A stretch of 64,000 nucleotides of DNA from Nostoc sp. PCC 7107 (GCF_000316625.1 NC_019676.1:5846501-5910500), one strand, 5' to 3'; shown: positions 27,326 through 36,984, numbered from the stretch's first letter. Made by a program: numbers and translations. Notes: generated from the sequence alone by a model not told the origin.

Positions 27326-27652
27326 TTACTGTGTCACCAAGTGAATGTTTTGTAGATGACATCTAGCTTCCGCCGTATTCAACCGTTCAATTACCTGTTC
27401 GGAACTCATGAGACGTTTTAGGACTACTTGACCAATTGTTTGGCTGGCAATTTCTAATGTTGCGGGTTTAACTTCTATTGTTAAAACAGCTTCTTCTGTA
27501 CGATAAAGCCAGAGCAATTCATTGTTTTCTACTATACAAATATTCATCCGCTGGATATCTGGTTGTCGTCGCCATGCAGTGATTTGCCACAATCCATCAG
27601 ATGACCATACTCTACCTATATTCCATCCTTCAGAAAGAAAAAAATATTTCAT
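27326..27652 (-). CDS. Conserved-looking hypothetical protein
   Basis: 108 residues, no signal peptide or membrane span. The composition (WSSDGLWQITAWRRQPD, then EEAVLTIEVKPATLEIASQTIGQVVLKRLMSSEQVIERL) alternates like a small alpha/beta protein and looks coding. I do not recognise the family. It stands alone between the psbB promoter region and a 560-base gap. Confidence 0.6.
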   Translation of the reverse strand: MKYFFLSEGWNIGRVWSSDGLWQITAWRRQPDIQRMNICIVENNELLWLYRTEEAVLTIEVKPATLEIASQTIGQVVLKRLMSSEQVIERLNTAEARCHLQNIHLVTQ

Positions 27653-28216
27653 GGTTTGATCTCGCTATTTTGACTATAAATTGTGATATCTACACCCACG
27701 AAATTGACTCAGTAGATGTTGTAAATACAGCAGTTTTGCCAATCAAGATGTGATGGCAATATTCCTGATAATTTTTTTTAATACATACTCTCATTAGTTA
27801 AGAGGCTAACTTGAAACGTTAAAAATGAGAGCTAATTGAGCAGCTTAACAAATTTTATTTGCAAAAATCTTATTAATTTAAGACAATTTTACTTGGTTTT
27901 TAAACTTCCGATTAAATAGGAAAATTATTCGGATTTTTGCACACAGATACTGTCTTATAAAGTTGTCAAAGTTTCAAATGTAATTAGTTTAAAATCTTAC
28001 ATTAAAATACTTAGGCGAGAAAATGAGTTCTTGTAATATTTATTGATATATCTCAATAATTGTGATTTTATCGTCTGTGATATCAAATTACATCAATGGT
28101 TTGGATCACAAATAAGTAGCGATAGCTTATCTTAAACCTGCATCAATGGGAAAAATTGGGTATTATTGCCAGACATATAGTATGATTACTCACCGCTGAT
28201 TGGAAAATTTTAAGGT
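27653..28216. other. A/T-rich intergenic region
   Basis: 564 bases, no ORF or strong hairpin seen. It separates divergent genes, so both promoters should lie here. Confidence 0.4.
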
Positions 28217-29869
28217 ATGACGTTATTTCCCTTGTCCGTGCGAAGGTGGGGTCGGGTTAGCCAATTCCTATCTCTGTTTTGTCTGTGTTTATTTTTAGTC
28301 ATCAGTTGTGGTACGCGACAACAAGCAAATACCACACCGTCGGGTTCTGTAAATACACCTGGAGGGGATGGACGTATTACTATCGGGACAACAGCCAAGC
28401 CGAGAACTCTAGACCCAGCGGATGCTTATGAGTTGGCATCTTTGGGTTTAGTGTTTAATATGAGCGATCGCCTGTACACTTACGAACCAGGTAGTACAGA
28501 AATTAAACCCCAACTGGCGACAAGTTTACCAAAAGTCAGCCCAGATGGTTTAACTTACACCATCCCCCTACGCCAAGGAGTAGTGTTCCACGATGGTACA
28601 CCCTTCAATGGCAAAGCAATGGAGTTTAGTATTAAGCGATTTATTGAAAATAAAGGTAAACCTTCTTTTTTATTAGCTGATACAGTAGCTTCAGTCACCG
28701 CTACCAGTGAGAATGAGCTAACAATCAAGCTCAAAAAACCCTTTGCTGCATTTCCATCTCTACTTGCGTTTTCTGGAGTATGTGCAGTTTCACCCCAAGC
28801 TTATGAACTTGGTGCTGGTAAATTTAAACCCAATATATTTGTTGGTACTGGCCCTTATAAATTAGCGCAGTATGGTACAGACTCACTGCGGATGGATGTG
28901 TTTAATAAATATTGGGGAGACAAACCAGCGAATCAAGGCGTTAACGTACAAATTCAAACAAGTCCAGTTAACTTGTTTAACGCCTTTCGGACAGGTGCAG
29001 TAGATGTAGCTTATTTATCATTACAACCTGATCAAATTCGCAGTTTGGAAGAAGGAGGTAAAAAAGGAGATTGGCAAGCGATTACGGCTCAAGGTAGTGT
29101 GGTAAGTTATCTGGTATTAAACCGCAATCAAAAACCTTTAGATCAACCAGAAGTTAGACAAGCGATCGCCGCAATTATCGACCGTCCATTATTAAATGAG
29201 CGAGTGTTATACGGTCAAGCTGATCCGCTTTACAGTATGATTCCTACTACATTCAATGTTTCCCAACCATTATTTAAAGATAAATATGGTGATGGTAAAT
29301 TTGATCAAGCTAAAGAAGTACTAACTAAAGCTGGTTTCTCTAAAGAAAATCCCGTCAAAATTCCAGTTTGGTATCCTTCAAGTTCACCAACTCGGAGTTT
29401 AGCCGCACAAACTCTCAAATCCCTTGCTGATACTAAAATGGATGGCATAGTTCAATTAGAAGTCAACACAGTAGAAGGGCCGACTTTCTTTAAAGACATT
29501 TCTAAAGGTTTATATCCCGCAGCTTTACTTGATTGGTATCCAGACTTTTTAGATCCTGATAATTACGTCCAACCTTTCTTAGCTTGTCAAAAAGGTTCCG
29601 ACGCTAAAGGCTGTGAAGATGGCGGTAGTCAAACTCAAGGTTCGTTTTACTATAGCGAAACTATGAATAAACTCATCGACCAACAACGCAAAGAACAAAA
29701 TCCCGCAGCACGAGAGAAAATTTTTGCTCAAATTCAAACCCAAGTAGCTAATGATGTACCTTATGTCCCTCTTTGGCAAAACAAAGATTATGTATTTGCC
29801 CAAAAAGGTGTAGCTAATGTGCAACTTGATCCTACTCAGAATTTGATTTATAAAACCATCAAAAAATAG
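28217..29869 (+). CDS. ABC transporter substrate-binding lipoprotein (SBP_bac_5 family)
   Basis: 550 residues. A lipoprotein signal peptide with lipobox VISC (Cys about residue 31) follows a basic start and a Leu/Phe-rich core. The mature part shows GTTAKPRTLDPADAYELAS, YTIPLRQGVVFHDGTPFNGK and ELTIKLKKPFAAFPSLLA, typical of peptide/nickel-type family 5 binding proteins. The ligand is not predictable. A matching permease follows after 116 bases; no ATPase and no second permease are nearby, so the rest of the transporter must be encoded elsewhere. Confidence 0.88.
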   Translation: MTLFPLSVRRWGRVSQFLSLFCLCLFLVISCGTRQQANTTPSGSVNTPGGDGRITIGTTAKPRTLDPADAYELASLGLVFNMSDRLYTYEPGSTEIKPQLATSLPKVSPDGLTYTIPLRQGVVFHDGTPFNGKAMEFSIKRFIENKGKPSFLLADTVASVTATSENELTIKLKKPFAAFPSLLAFSGVCAVSPQAYELGAGKFKPNIFVGTGPYKLAQYGTDSLRMDVFNKYWGDKPANQGVNVQIQTSPVNLFNAFRTGAVDVAYLSLQPDQIRSLEEGGKKGDWQAITAQGSVVSYLVLNRNQKPLDQPEVRQAIAAIIDRPLLNERVLYGQADPLYSMIPTTFNVSQPLFKDKYGDGKFDQAKEVLTKAGFSKENPVKIPVWYPSSSPTRSLAAQTLKSLADTKMDGIVQLEVNTVEGPTFFKDISKGLYPAALLDWYPDFLDPDNYVQPFLACQKGSDAKGCEDGGSQTQGSFYYSETMNKLIDQQRKEQNPAAREKIFAQIQTQVANDVPYVPLWQNKDYVFAQKGVANVQLDPTQNLIYKTIKK

Positions 29870-29870
29870 G

Positions 29871-29981
29871 GAATGAAGTGTGAAGTATGAAGTATGAAAT
29901 AAAAATTTCATTTTTTACTCTTTAAACTTCACCCTTCAGCTTTTACCTTTTAGACTTCAGACTTCATAATTCAGACTTCAA
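29871..29981. repeat. Two opposed heptanucleotide arrays
   Basis: GAATGAA, GTGTGAA, GTATGAA, GTATGAA at the left; ACTTCAC, CCTTCAG and further ACTTCAG, ACTTCAT, ACTTCAA units at the right. The two halves are complementary and could pair in the mRNA between the binding protein and permease genes. Confidence 0.75.
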
Positions 29982-29985
29982 AAAA

Positions 29986-31014
29986 ATGTCTCGTTCAAAA
30001 GCCCTACAATATTACATTGTTTCGCGGTTGCTCCTAGCGCCGCTGCAACTATTAACTATTATCACCATCGTATTTTTATTATTACGAGCGACACCAGGAG
30101 ATCCCGCCGATGCGATTTTGGGTGGACGTGCGCCAGAAGCAGCCAAGGAAGAATTACGCAAGCAATTAGGATTAAATTTACCTATTTGGCTACAGTATTT
30201 AAATTATTTGGGAAATATTATACTGCGTTTTGACTTGGGAACTTCTTTAACAAGTCGCGGACAAAATGTTTGGGATATCATCGGACAATATTTCCCAGCA
30301 ACGGTGGAGTTAGCCGTATTTAGTATGACTGTGGCGCTGATTGTTGGTATTTTTGTCGGTACACTCTCTGCTTCTCGTCCTGGAACATATTTTGACGTGG
30401 GAGGGCGGTTATTTGGGATTATTACTTACGCTTTACCGATGTTTTGGGCGGGAATGTTGTTGCAGTTAGTTTTCTCTGTACAACTGGGTTGGTTTCCCAA
30501 CTCTAACCGTTTTCCACCGACGTTACCGCCACCATCGCCAATTACTGGGCTATATACTTTTGATAGCTTACTGAGTGGGAACTTGACTCAGTTTTTTGCT
30601 TCCTTGCACCATCTTGCACTCCCTAGCCTCACTTTAGGAATTTTGCTCAGTGGGATTTTTGAGCGCATTGTCCGCGTGAATTTAAAACAGACTCTACGTG
30701 CTGACTATGTAGAAGCAGCTAGAGCGAGAGGTATTTCTGAAAATAAAATTTTAGTCTCTCATGCCTTAAAGAATGCCTTAATTCCCGTAATTACGGTGTT
30801 GGGATTAACTTTTGCTTCTTTGTTGGGTGGAGCAATTTTAACTGAAGTGACATTTTCTTGGCCTGGGTTAGCTAATCGTTTGTATCAAGCAATCAGCGAT
30901 CGCGATTACCCCACAGTCCAAGGTGTATTGGTATTCTTTGGGGCGATTGTGGTTGGCGCAAGCATTTTGATTGACATTATCAATGCTTACGTTGACCCAC
31001 GCATTCGCTATTAA
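29986..31014 (+). CDS. ABC transporter permease (DppB-like)
   Basis: 342 residues with about six membrane spans. Seen: LLLRATPGDPADAILGG after the first span, LGLNLPIWLQYLNYLGN, and the cytoplasmic EAA-type loop VEAARARGISENKILVSHALKNALIPVITVLG that contacts the ATPase. It belongs to the DppB/OppB family and pairs with the upstream substrate-binding lipoprotein. The usual partner permease (DppC type) and ATPases do not follow. Confidence 0.92.
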   Translation: MSRSKALQYYIVSRLLLAPLQLLTIITIVFLLLRATPGDPADAILGGRAPEAAKEELRKQLGLNLPIWLQYLNYLGNIILRFDLGTSLTSRGQNVWDIIGQYFPATVELAVFSMTVALIVGIFVGTLSASRPGTYFDVGGRLFGIITYALPMFWAGMLLQLVFSVQLGWFPNSNRFPPTLPPPSPITGLYTFDSLLSGNLTQFFASLHHLALPSLTLGILLSGIFERIVRVNLKQTLRADYVEAARARGISENKILVSHALKNALIPVITVLGLTFASLLGGAILTEVTFSWPGLANRLYQAISDRDYPTVQGVLVFFGAIVVGASILIDIINAYVDPRIRY

Positions 31015-31056
31015 TGTTAGGAGAATATTAATTCAGCTAATCACCTATTTTTGGTT

Positions 31057-31641
31057 ATGCCAAAATTTGAGGAGCAACTAGAATCAATTTATGCGAGCGA
31101 TCGCCACCAATGGCGGGAGTGGTTAGCCAAAAATCATCTCACTTACCCTGGTGTCTGGTTAGTATATTACAAAGTCAAAAGTGGTCAACCCAGCGTCAGA
31201 TACAGCGAAGCAGTTCAAGAAGCTTTATGTTTTGGTTGGATTGACAGTAAAGTGAAAACTTTAGATGAAACCCGCTATCAGCAGATTTTTACACCGCGAA
31301 AACCGAAAAGTGTTTGGTCAAAATTAAATAAGCAATATATTGAGGAGCTAATTGCCCAAAATTTAATGACGGAAGTTGGCCTAGCTAAAATTGCTGATGC
31401 CAAAAAAGATGGCTCATGGAATTCCTTAGATGCGATCGAAGCATTGACTATTCCAATCGATTTGCAACAAGCTTTAGAAACTAGCTCTTCCGCTAACCTG
31501 AATTTTGCAGCGTTTAGTAATTCCGCAAAGAAAAACATTCTTTTTTGGATTCAAAGTGCAAAACGTCCAGAGACTAGGTTAAAAAGAGTTGAGCAAACCG
31601 TAACTTCAGCAGCGCAGAACAGAAATCCATTGAGCCGATAA
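31057..31641 (+). CDS. YdeI/OmpD-associated family protein
   Basis: 194 residues from the ATG at 31057; an in-frame TTG two codons earlier is less likely. Seen: WREWLAKNHLTYPGVWLVYYKVKSG, SEAVQEALCFGWIDSKVK, RKPKSVWSKLNKQYIEEL and FSNSAKKNILFWIQSAKRPETR, all typical of the family (DUF1905-like C-terminal helical part). The function is not well established. It is separated from the permease by 42 bases and may share its transcript. Confidence 0.83.
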   Translation: MPKFEEQLESIYASDRHQWREWLAKNHLTYPGVWLVYYKVKSGQPSVRYSEAVQEALCFGWIDSKVKTLDETRYQQIFTPRKPKSVWSKLNKQYIEELIAQNLMTEVGLAKIADAKKDGSWNSLDAIEALTIPIDLQQALETSSSANLNFAAFSNSAKKNILFWIQSAKRPETRLKRVEQTVTSAAQNRNPLSR

Positions 31642-31656
31642 AGAGTTGTAATTAGT

Positions 31657-32424
31657 TTAAAATTTGTAGCTTAAAACTTGAATCACCTTATCTTCTGGCA
31701 ACTTACTAGGGGTAATGCTGATAGTGTCACTATTACTACGACGGACAGTGACACCTTGCACCAAGTTGAGAAAATCATCCAAGGGTGAAATATCACAAGC
31801 ATTCGCATCAGCAGCCTGGGTACGGTAGTGAGTCGGAATCACTATTTTAGGATTTAACACATCAATTGCCTGTTTCGCTTCTTCCGCATTGTAGGCTTTA
31901 GCACTACCGCCTACGGGGATGAAGAGAACATCAGGACGACCCATCAAAATTTTTTGTTCAAGAGAAATAGGTGCCGCAATACCGCCTAGATGCAGGATGT
32001 TAATTCCCCCTTGTTGCCAACTCCAGGCGGTATTTTTGCCGAATTGTCTTCCACCTTTGCGATCGTGATCTGTGGAAATTCCTTGAAACTTAATACCCTG
32101 AAACTCATAAACTCCAGGTTCGTAGACTAACTTGGGATTTCCTGGTAAATCTTCTACTGCACCTTCATCTAGTAATTGGCTGCTAATCAAGACCAAGTTT
32201 GCACTGAGTTTCGGCGCACGATAACCAGCAGTACAGCCAATGGTGCGGAAGGGATTGGCGAGAATTTTTGCTCCACCACCAGAAATTAGAAAGCAAGTAT
32301 GACCCAACCACTGAACTGATAAACCGCCAGATTGTGCGTTAGCTTCAGTGTGAGAACCTAATGTAGTAACTAATGCTGTGACTAAACCCGCCCCAGCATA
32401 GCCCATCAACTGTCGTCGTTTCAT
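31657..32424 (-). CDS. Metallo-beta-lactamase-fold hydrolase, exported (UlaG-like)
   Basis: 255 residues. The start MKRRQLMGYAGAGLVTALVTT looks like a twin-arginine signal peptide (RRQLM with a hydrophobic core, cleavage near ANAQ). The body has the MBL-like LGHTCFLISGGGAKILANPF, TDHDRKGGRQ, and HYRTQAAD near the C-terminus as candidate metal ligands. Substrate unknown. The start is three bases from the end of trpG, so they probably share a transcript although no functional link is obvious. Confidence 0.8.
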   Translation of the reverse strand: MKRRQLMGYAGAGLVTALVTTLGSHTEANAQSGGLSVQWLGHTCFLISGGGAKILANPFRTIGCTAGYRAPKLSANLVLISSQLLDEGAVEDLPGNPKLVYEPGVYEFQGIKFQGISTDHDRKGGRQFGKNTAWSWQQGGINILHLGGIAAPISLEQKILMGRPDVLFIPVGGSAKAYNAEEAKQAIDVLNPKIVIPTHYRTQAADANACDISPLDDFLNLVQGVTVRRSNSDTISITPSKLPEDKVIQVLSYKF

Positions 32425-32427
32425 TAA

Positions 32428-33027
32428 TTACTCTCTCGTCTGTAATTGTTCCAGAAAGTTTCGCAATAACTGTTTTCCTAAAGAAGTTAGCACACTCTCT
32501 GGGTGAAACTGGACTCCTTGGATATGAGGATAGTTCCGATGGCGCACTCCCATAATTGTGCCATCTTCAACCCAAGCAGTGATTTCTAACACTTCCGGGC
32601 AAGTTTCGCGCTCAATCACCAAACTATGATATCTGGTGGCGGTCATCGGATTTTCTAATCCTTGAAAAACACCTACATTAGTATGCGTTACCTGCGAAGT
32701 TTTGCCGTGCATTAACTCTGGAGCAGAGACGATTTTACCACCAAATACTTGACCAATGCTTTGATGCCCCAAGCATACGCCTAAAATTGGCAAACTAGGG
32801 CCAAGTTGTTGAATCAAATCCAAAGATATACCCGCATCTTCTGGACGACCAGGCCCAGGAGAAATGACTACAAGGTCGGGATGCAAACCTTGAATTTCTT
32901 CGATGGTGATTTTATCGTTGCGAAAAACTTGAATATCTGATGCGATAGGGAACTCTGCTGCTAGTTCTCCGAGGTATTGCACCAAATTGTATGTAAAACT
33001 GTCGTAGTTATCGATGACTACAATCAC
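32428..33027 (-). CDS. trpG: Anthranilate/aminodeoxychorismate synthase glutamine amidotransferase subunit
   Basis: 199 residues, class I glutamine amidotransferase. It passes ammonia from glutamine to the chorismate-using partner, TrpE or PabB. Seen: [29 protein letters not shown], the nucleophile loop [15 protein letters not shown] and the C-terminal catalytic His-x-Glu in HPESVLT. In cyanobacteria one such protein may serve both tryptophan and folate synthesis. The partner subunit is not in the window. Confidence 0.92.
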   Translation of the reverse strand: MIVVIDNYDSFTYNLVQYLGELAAEFPIASDIQVFRNDKITIEEIQGLHPDLVVISPGPGRPEDAGISLDLIQQLGPSLPILGVCLGHQSIGQVFGGKIVSAPELMHGKTSQVTHTNVGVFQGLENPMTATRYHSLVIERETCPEVLEITAWVEDGTIMGVRHRNYPHIQGVQFHPESVLTSLGKQLLRNFLEQLQTRE

Positions 33028-33133
33028 GGTCTAGTCTCCTGGTGATCATTACCAGATTCTAGCCGTCAGCGTCAGTAATTATTTAGTTTGTAGTTGAGAA
33101 ATTTTTATGGATGAGTGTAATTAATGTCTCAAC

Positions 33134-33586
33134 TTAGAAGTTTGACATAATTAATACTATTAATCGCGGCAGTATTAGGGTACAAGCAACTAAGATTGCC
33201 ACTAAAGCAGAGACTAGTACAGCACCCGCCGCGCAATCTTTGGCGACTTTGGCCAATTCGTGGTAAGTCTGCTTGACTGTCAAATCAACCAACGATTCTA
33301 TTGCTGTGTTGAGTAGTTCGAGTGCGAGAACTAAGCCGCTAGTGATGCCAATGACTGCGATTTCTACAGGTGATAAATGTAAGAATATGCTTAAGGCGAT
33401 CGCCAAAGCGCAAAAACTCACATGAATGCGAAAATTGCGTTGAGTTTGAAAACTGTAGGTGATGCCAGCCCAAGCATACTTAAAACTAACAAGTAAATTG
33501 GCGGCAACTTGCCACGAAAATTCCCTTTCCTTCGTTATCAGTTTTGGTAACTGGTTTGGTGGTGGAGGAGAAACTTGTTGGGACAT
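33134..33586 (-). CDS. dgkA: Diacylglycerol kinase family protein (DgkA type)
   Basis: 150 residues with three membrane spans after a 30-residue cytoplasmic start. The signature ALELLNTAIESLVDL (ExxNTAxE) forms the active site and KDCAAGAVLVSAL follows. In Gram-positive relatives the enzyme phosphorylates undecaprenol instead of diacylglycerol, and the substrate here is open. It follows ybeY, an arrangement conserved in cyanobacteria. Confidence 0.9.
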   Translation of the reverse strand: MSQQVSPPPPNQLPKLITKEREFSWQVAANLLVSFKYAWAGITYSFQTQRNFRIHVSFCALAIALSIFLHLSPVEIAVIGITSGLVLALELLNTAIESLVDLTVKQTYHELAKVAKDCAAGAVLVSALVAILVACTLILPRLIVLIMSNF

Positions 33587-33724
33587 AAGCTAAAAAATAG
33601 AACAATAAAGTTAGGTAACTGGGAATTTTCGTTGTTTGAAGTCATCAAGTCAACTTCAGGCAATTTTCTACAGGAGTATTATAAGAGGATGCTTAAAAAT
33701 TAACACTGATAGGCATAAAAATCT

Positions 33725-34240
33725 TTAACATTCTATGTCAATATCAATACCAACTGTCTCCAGTATTATTACTTGCTGCTTGAGCATTTGCATTAAACTC
33801 TCATCATCTGGATGATCCCAACCCAAAAGGTGTAAAAGCCCATGAGATGCTAACCAAGCTAACTCTGTTACTAAACTATGCCCTTGTTGTTGGGCTTGCC
33901 GTTGGGCTGTATTGACTGAAATCACGATATCACCTAAATACACAGGTTCATCCCGCATTTCCGCATAATAAGGGAAATCCGTTTCTAGCGCAGCAAAGGC
34001 TAAAACATCTGTGGGTTTATCTTGATGTCGATATTGAGCATTTAATGATTGAATTTCTGCATCATCTGTCAAACGCAGCCCTATTTCATAGCTTGGCGCT
34101 GGCGGTAGATGAGGTTGAAGATTTTCTAACCAGCGATGAAACCAGTTCTCCCAGGTTTCAGCTTCAATACTGACAGCTAATTTGGGGGAAGACTCAGAAA
34201 AAATATCTTGCAAATTTAGTTCAACTGGCACCAAGTACAA
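33725..34240 (-). CDS. ybeY: Endoribonuclease YbeY (16S rRNA maturation)
   Basis: 171 residues. The zinc-binding HxxxHxxGxxH motif is complete in [17 protein letters not shown], and [13 protein letters not shown] with [11 protein letters not shown] are typical. It acts in 16S rRNA 3'-end processing and ribosome quality control. A longer acidic N-terminus (about residues 1-50) than in enterobacterial YbeY is normal in cyanobacteria. It lies between the small membrane protein gene at 34274-34429 and dgkA. Confidence 0.94.
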   Translation of the reverse strand: MYLVPVELNLQDIFSESSPKLAVSIEAETWENWFHRWLENLQPHLPPAPSYEIGLRLTDDAEIQSLNAQYRHQDKPTDVLAFAALETDFPYYAEMRDEPVYLGDIVISVNTAQRQAQQQGHSLVTELAWLASHGLLHLLGWDHPDDESLMQMLKQQVIILETVGIDIDIEC

Positions 34241-34273
34241 ACGCTCCTCAGCACTTTGAATTTTGATGGGTCT

Positions 34274-34429
34274 TTAGCGGGTTAGGTAAGCAAGACCAAT
34301 TAGGACAGCTAAAAGTCCGACAGCGGATAACAAAAAATGTTTAATGGAAGTGCCGCCTTTACGCACCATATTCCGCATGGCAAGTTTGACGTAGCTTGGT
34401 TGAGGTTCCGTTGAAGGAGAGTCACTCAT
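34274..34429 (-). CDS. Small membrane protein (DUF3285-like)
   Basis: 51 residues: a polar N-terminus MSDSPSTEPQPSYVKLAM, a basic stretch RNMVRKGGTSIKHF and a single membrane span SAVGLLAVLIGLAYL. It resembles the short cyanobacterial DUF3285 family that lies next to ybeY. The stop is 33 bases before the ybeY start, so the two are probably co-transcribed. Function unknown. Confidence 0.82.
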   Translation of the reverse strand: MSDSPSTEPQPSYVKLAMRNMVRKGGTSIKHFLLSAVGLLAVLIGLAYLTR

Positions 34430-34521
34430 AATTATTTCGTAACAAACTCTTTTACATATAAATGTAACAGTTTCCTGGGAGTTCTCTTGCCATTCTGTCT
34501 ATTTTCGGTTTGAGAGTCAGG

Positions 34522-34553
34522 CAATGGGTAAAAGAGTCATCTATTACCCATTG
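34522..34553 (-). terminator. Hairpin after prfB
   Basis: CAATGGGTAA (34522-34531) pairs exactly with TTACCCATTG (34544-34553), loop of 12. It lies 11 bases past the prfB stop. There is no T-run, so it may stabilise the 3' end more than terminate. Confidence 0.5.
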
Positions 34554-34563
34554 TTAATTGACC

Positions 34564-35686
34564 TTAAGCAGAATTACTGTCTACTAACTGATTTTCTTGG
34601 CGGAGATAGGCTTGGATGAACATATCGAGGTCGCCGTTCATCACATCAGCGATCGCCGTTGTTTCGGAATTGGTACGCAAATCCTTTACCATCTGGTAAG
34701 GATGAAATACATAGTTCCGAATTTGATTACCCCAAGAAGCCTCCACCATATCACCGCGAATTTGGGCAATTTCTTGCGCCTTTTGTTCACGGGCGATAAC
34801 TAGTAGTTTAGCTTTGAGGCGAGCGAGAGCCTTTTCTTTATTTTGCAGCTGCGATCGCTCTTCTGTACAGCGCACAGCCAGACCTGTAGGTAAATGCACA
34901 ATGCGTACTGCTGTTTCTACTTTGTTGACGTTTTGTCCACCTTTACCACCAGCCCTAGATGTCGTAACTTCCAAATCCTTCTCTGGAATATCCAACTGCA
35001 CAGAATTATCGATTTGTGGCATGACTTCCACCCCAGCAAAACTAGTTTGCCGTTTGCCATTAGCATTAAAAGGTGAAATCCGCACTAAGCGATGTGTACC
35101 TGTTTCTGACCGCAGATAGCCATAGGCGTAACGCCCAGTAATTTCTAAGGTTGCTGATTTGATACCAGCTTCATCACCCTCAGATTCTTCACTGAGTGCT
35201 ACTTTATAACCATGAGCTTCTGCCCAACGGGTATACATTCGCAGCAGCATAAACGCCCAGTCTTGAGCATCTGTACCACCTGCACCAGCATTAATCGTCA
35301 ACACCGCCCCTTCCGCATCATAAGGGCCAGAGAGTAGCTGTTGTAACTCCCACTGGTCAAGATCACGGTTGAGTTTCGTGATAGTTGATTCTGCTTCTTG
35401 CAGTAATGACTCGTCGGTTTCTAACTCCAACAATTCCACCACTGCTTTAGTATCTTCTAAGCTGGCTCGCCACTGGTGATAAGTGTCCAGGTGGGATTTG
35501 AGGTCGTTAAGTTCTTGCAGGGTTTTTTGGGCTTCGGGTTGATTTTCCCAAAACTCTGGCTGCGCGGATATTTGTTCTAAGTCGTGAATTTTCGCTGTCA
35601 GTGCAGGTACGTCAAAGATAGTCCTGGGTTTTACCCAGGCGGCTAGACAACGTTTCGATTTCGCGTTTGAGTTCTAAGACTTCCAT
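34564..35686 (-). CDS. prfB: Peptide chain release factor 2, made by programmed +1 frameshift
   Basis: Translation starts at 35686 ([18 protein letters not shown]) and meets an in-frame UGA after 24 codons in the classical context CTT TGA C. A +1 shift joins the remaining 349 codons for about 373 residues. The stop-codon recognition tripeptide SPF (about 204-206, [12 protein letters not shown]) and the catalytic GGQ (about 249-251, in [13 protein letters not shown]) are intact. RF2 releases peptides at UGA and UAA. The frameshift makes synthesis inversely dependent on RF2 activity. AGGA lies upstream of the shift site as an internal Shine-Dalgarno-like stimulator. The RF2-like gene 35820-36930 stands just upstream. 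Confidence 0.95.
35611..35625 (-). promoter_or_regulatory. prfB programmed +1 frameshift site
   Basis: On the coding strand: AGGACTATCTTTGAC. The slip codon is CTT, the stop UGA is at 35612-35614 and C follows it. AGGA gives the Shine-Dalgarno-like element a few bases before the slip codon, as in other bacteria. Confidence 0.92.
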
Positions 35687-35819
35687 AGTGCTTACTAATT
35701 TAGAGCTACTTGGATAAATTTTCTAAGTTTGCTCTTGAGATTTTATTTGTTTTTTTGATTTTAGCGGTTGTTGAGCAAATTCTTTTGCCGTAACTGTGAA
35801 ATTATACAAAACGAATCGG

Positions 35820-36930
35820 CTATTGGCTGGGTGAAGTTCGGACATTTTGTTGCAGATGAGCTTTGATGAATAAATTAATGTCACCGTTTAAGACATCTGT
35901 GACATCAGTTGTCTCTGCATTGGTGCGTAAATCCTTCACCTGGGTATAAGGATGCAAGATATATTCACGGATAATGTTATTGGATAAATCTTTGATTCGC
36001 TTAGGTTGAATCTCAGCAATTGAGTTGACACCTTGAGCTAATGCGATCGCCCATAACTTACCCTTAAGAATAGCCAAAGCTTTCTTTTTGTTGTAGTCCA
36101 TCGGACGACCTTGCTGATCACAGAATACAGTAATGCCAGTAGGAAGATGAACAACCTGCACCCATGTTTCTGCACGGTTTCTATTTCCCTGATTACGAGG
36201 CAAAGTAATTTCTAAATGCTTTTGTGGTATTTCAAATTCCGCGGAATCATCTAAGATGGGAAATACTTCCACCCTAGCCAGACTGATCTGTAAATTCCCA
36301 CTAGTATCAAAAGGTAATATTCTTTGGAGTTGATGTATTCCTAATTCTGATTTCAGACAACCATAGGCATAACGCCCTGTAATTTCCCAACTAGCAAATA
36401 TAATGCCACCATCACCACAAGAGTCTTCTATCAGATTTATGTGGTAATTTTGATTTTTCGCCCAGTTATAGTAAATCTGGAACAAAGTGTACGCCCATTT
36501 CTGAGCCTCTGCATCATGAGACTCAGCAGCAATACTCAGCAGTGCGCCTTTTTTGTCATAGGGGTCAGATAGTAATTGTCTGATTTCGGCTGTTTCGAGT
36601 TCTTTCTGAAGTTGAGCAAGGTTAGTTTGTGCCTCTTGTAACAATTGCTCATCTGCTGAAATTTCAATTAATTCCAGGGCAACTTTGATATCTTCTAATT
36701 TAGAACACCATTGCTGATATTGTTTCTGCCTGTAATAGATGATGTACTCAATTTCTTGAAGTGTTTGATAGGCAGGCTCTGGATGTTCCCAAAAATGCGG
36801 TTGAATAATTAATTGATCTAACTTTTGAATTCTGGTACTTAGTTCTTGCAGGTCAAAGACAGTCCTCAGCCTTAGCTAAGATATTCGACAATCTTTCTAC
36901 TTCGTATTTGATATTCAAGAGTCTTAGCAT
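35820..36930 (-). CDS. RF2-like paralogue without GGQ, with its own +1 frameshift site
   Basis: Starts at ATG 36930 (MLRLLNIKYEVERLSNILAKA), meets UGA at codon 26 in CTT TGA C, and a +1 shift opens 344 further codons, about 369 residues in all, the length of RF2. The alignable fold is kept throughout: [65 protein letters not shown] and VLNGDINLFIKAHL. But SPF is LPF (about 205-207), and where prfB has [10 protein letters not shown] this protein has NQGNRN, four residues shorter with no GGQ. Peptidyl-tRNA hydrolysis should therefore be impossible. No internal stop or unrepaired frameshift supports selection for a product. The role is unknown; ribosome binding or RNA binding is inferred. It is followed after 133 bp by true prfB. 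Confidence 0.85.
36852..36866 (-). promoter_or_regulatory. Frameshift site of the RF2-like paralogue
   Basis: Coding strand AGGACTGTCTTTGAC, one base different from the prfB site. UGA is at 36853-36855. Without a +1 shift only a 25-residue peptide would be made. Confidence 0.88.
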
Positions 36931-36984
36931 GGTTTTGCTCTCTTGCGGTTCGTTATCACTACATATTGTAATATCTCATAGCCA

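Noticed and set aside
35820-36644. Calling only the 274-codon ATG-started part of the RF2-like gene
   Set aside because: The frame continues upstream to a canonical CTT TGA C site and a 25-codon first segment homologous in layout to prfB, so the full gene starts at 36930.
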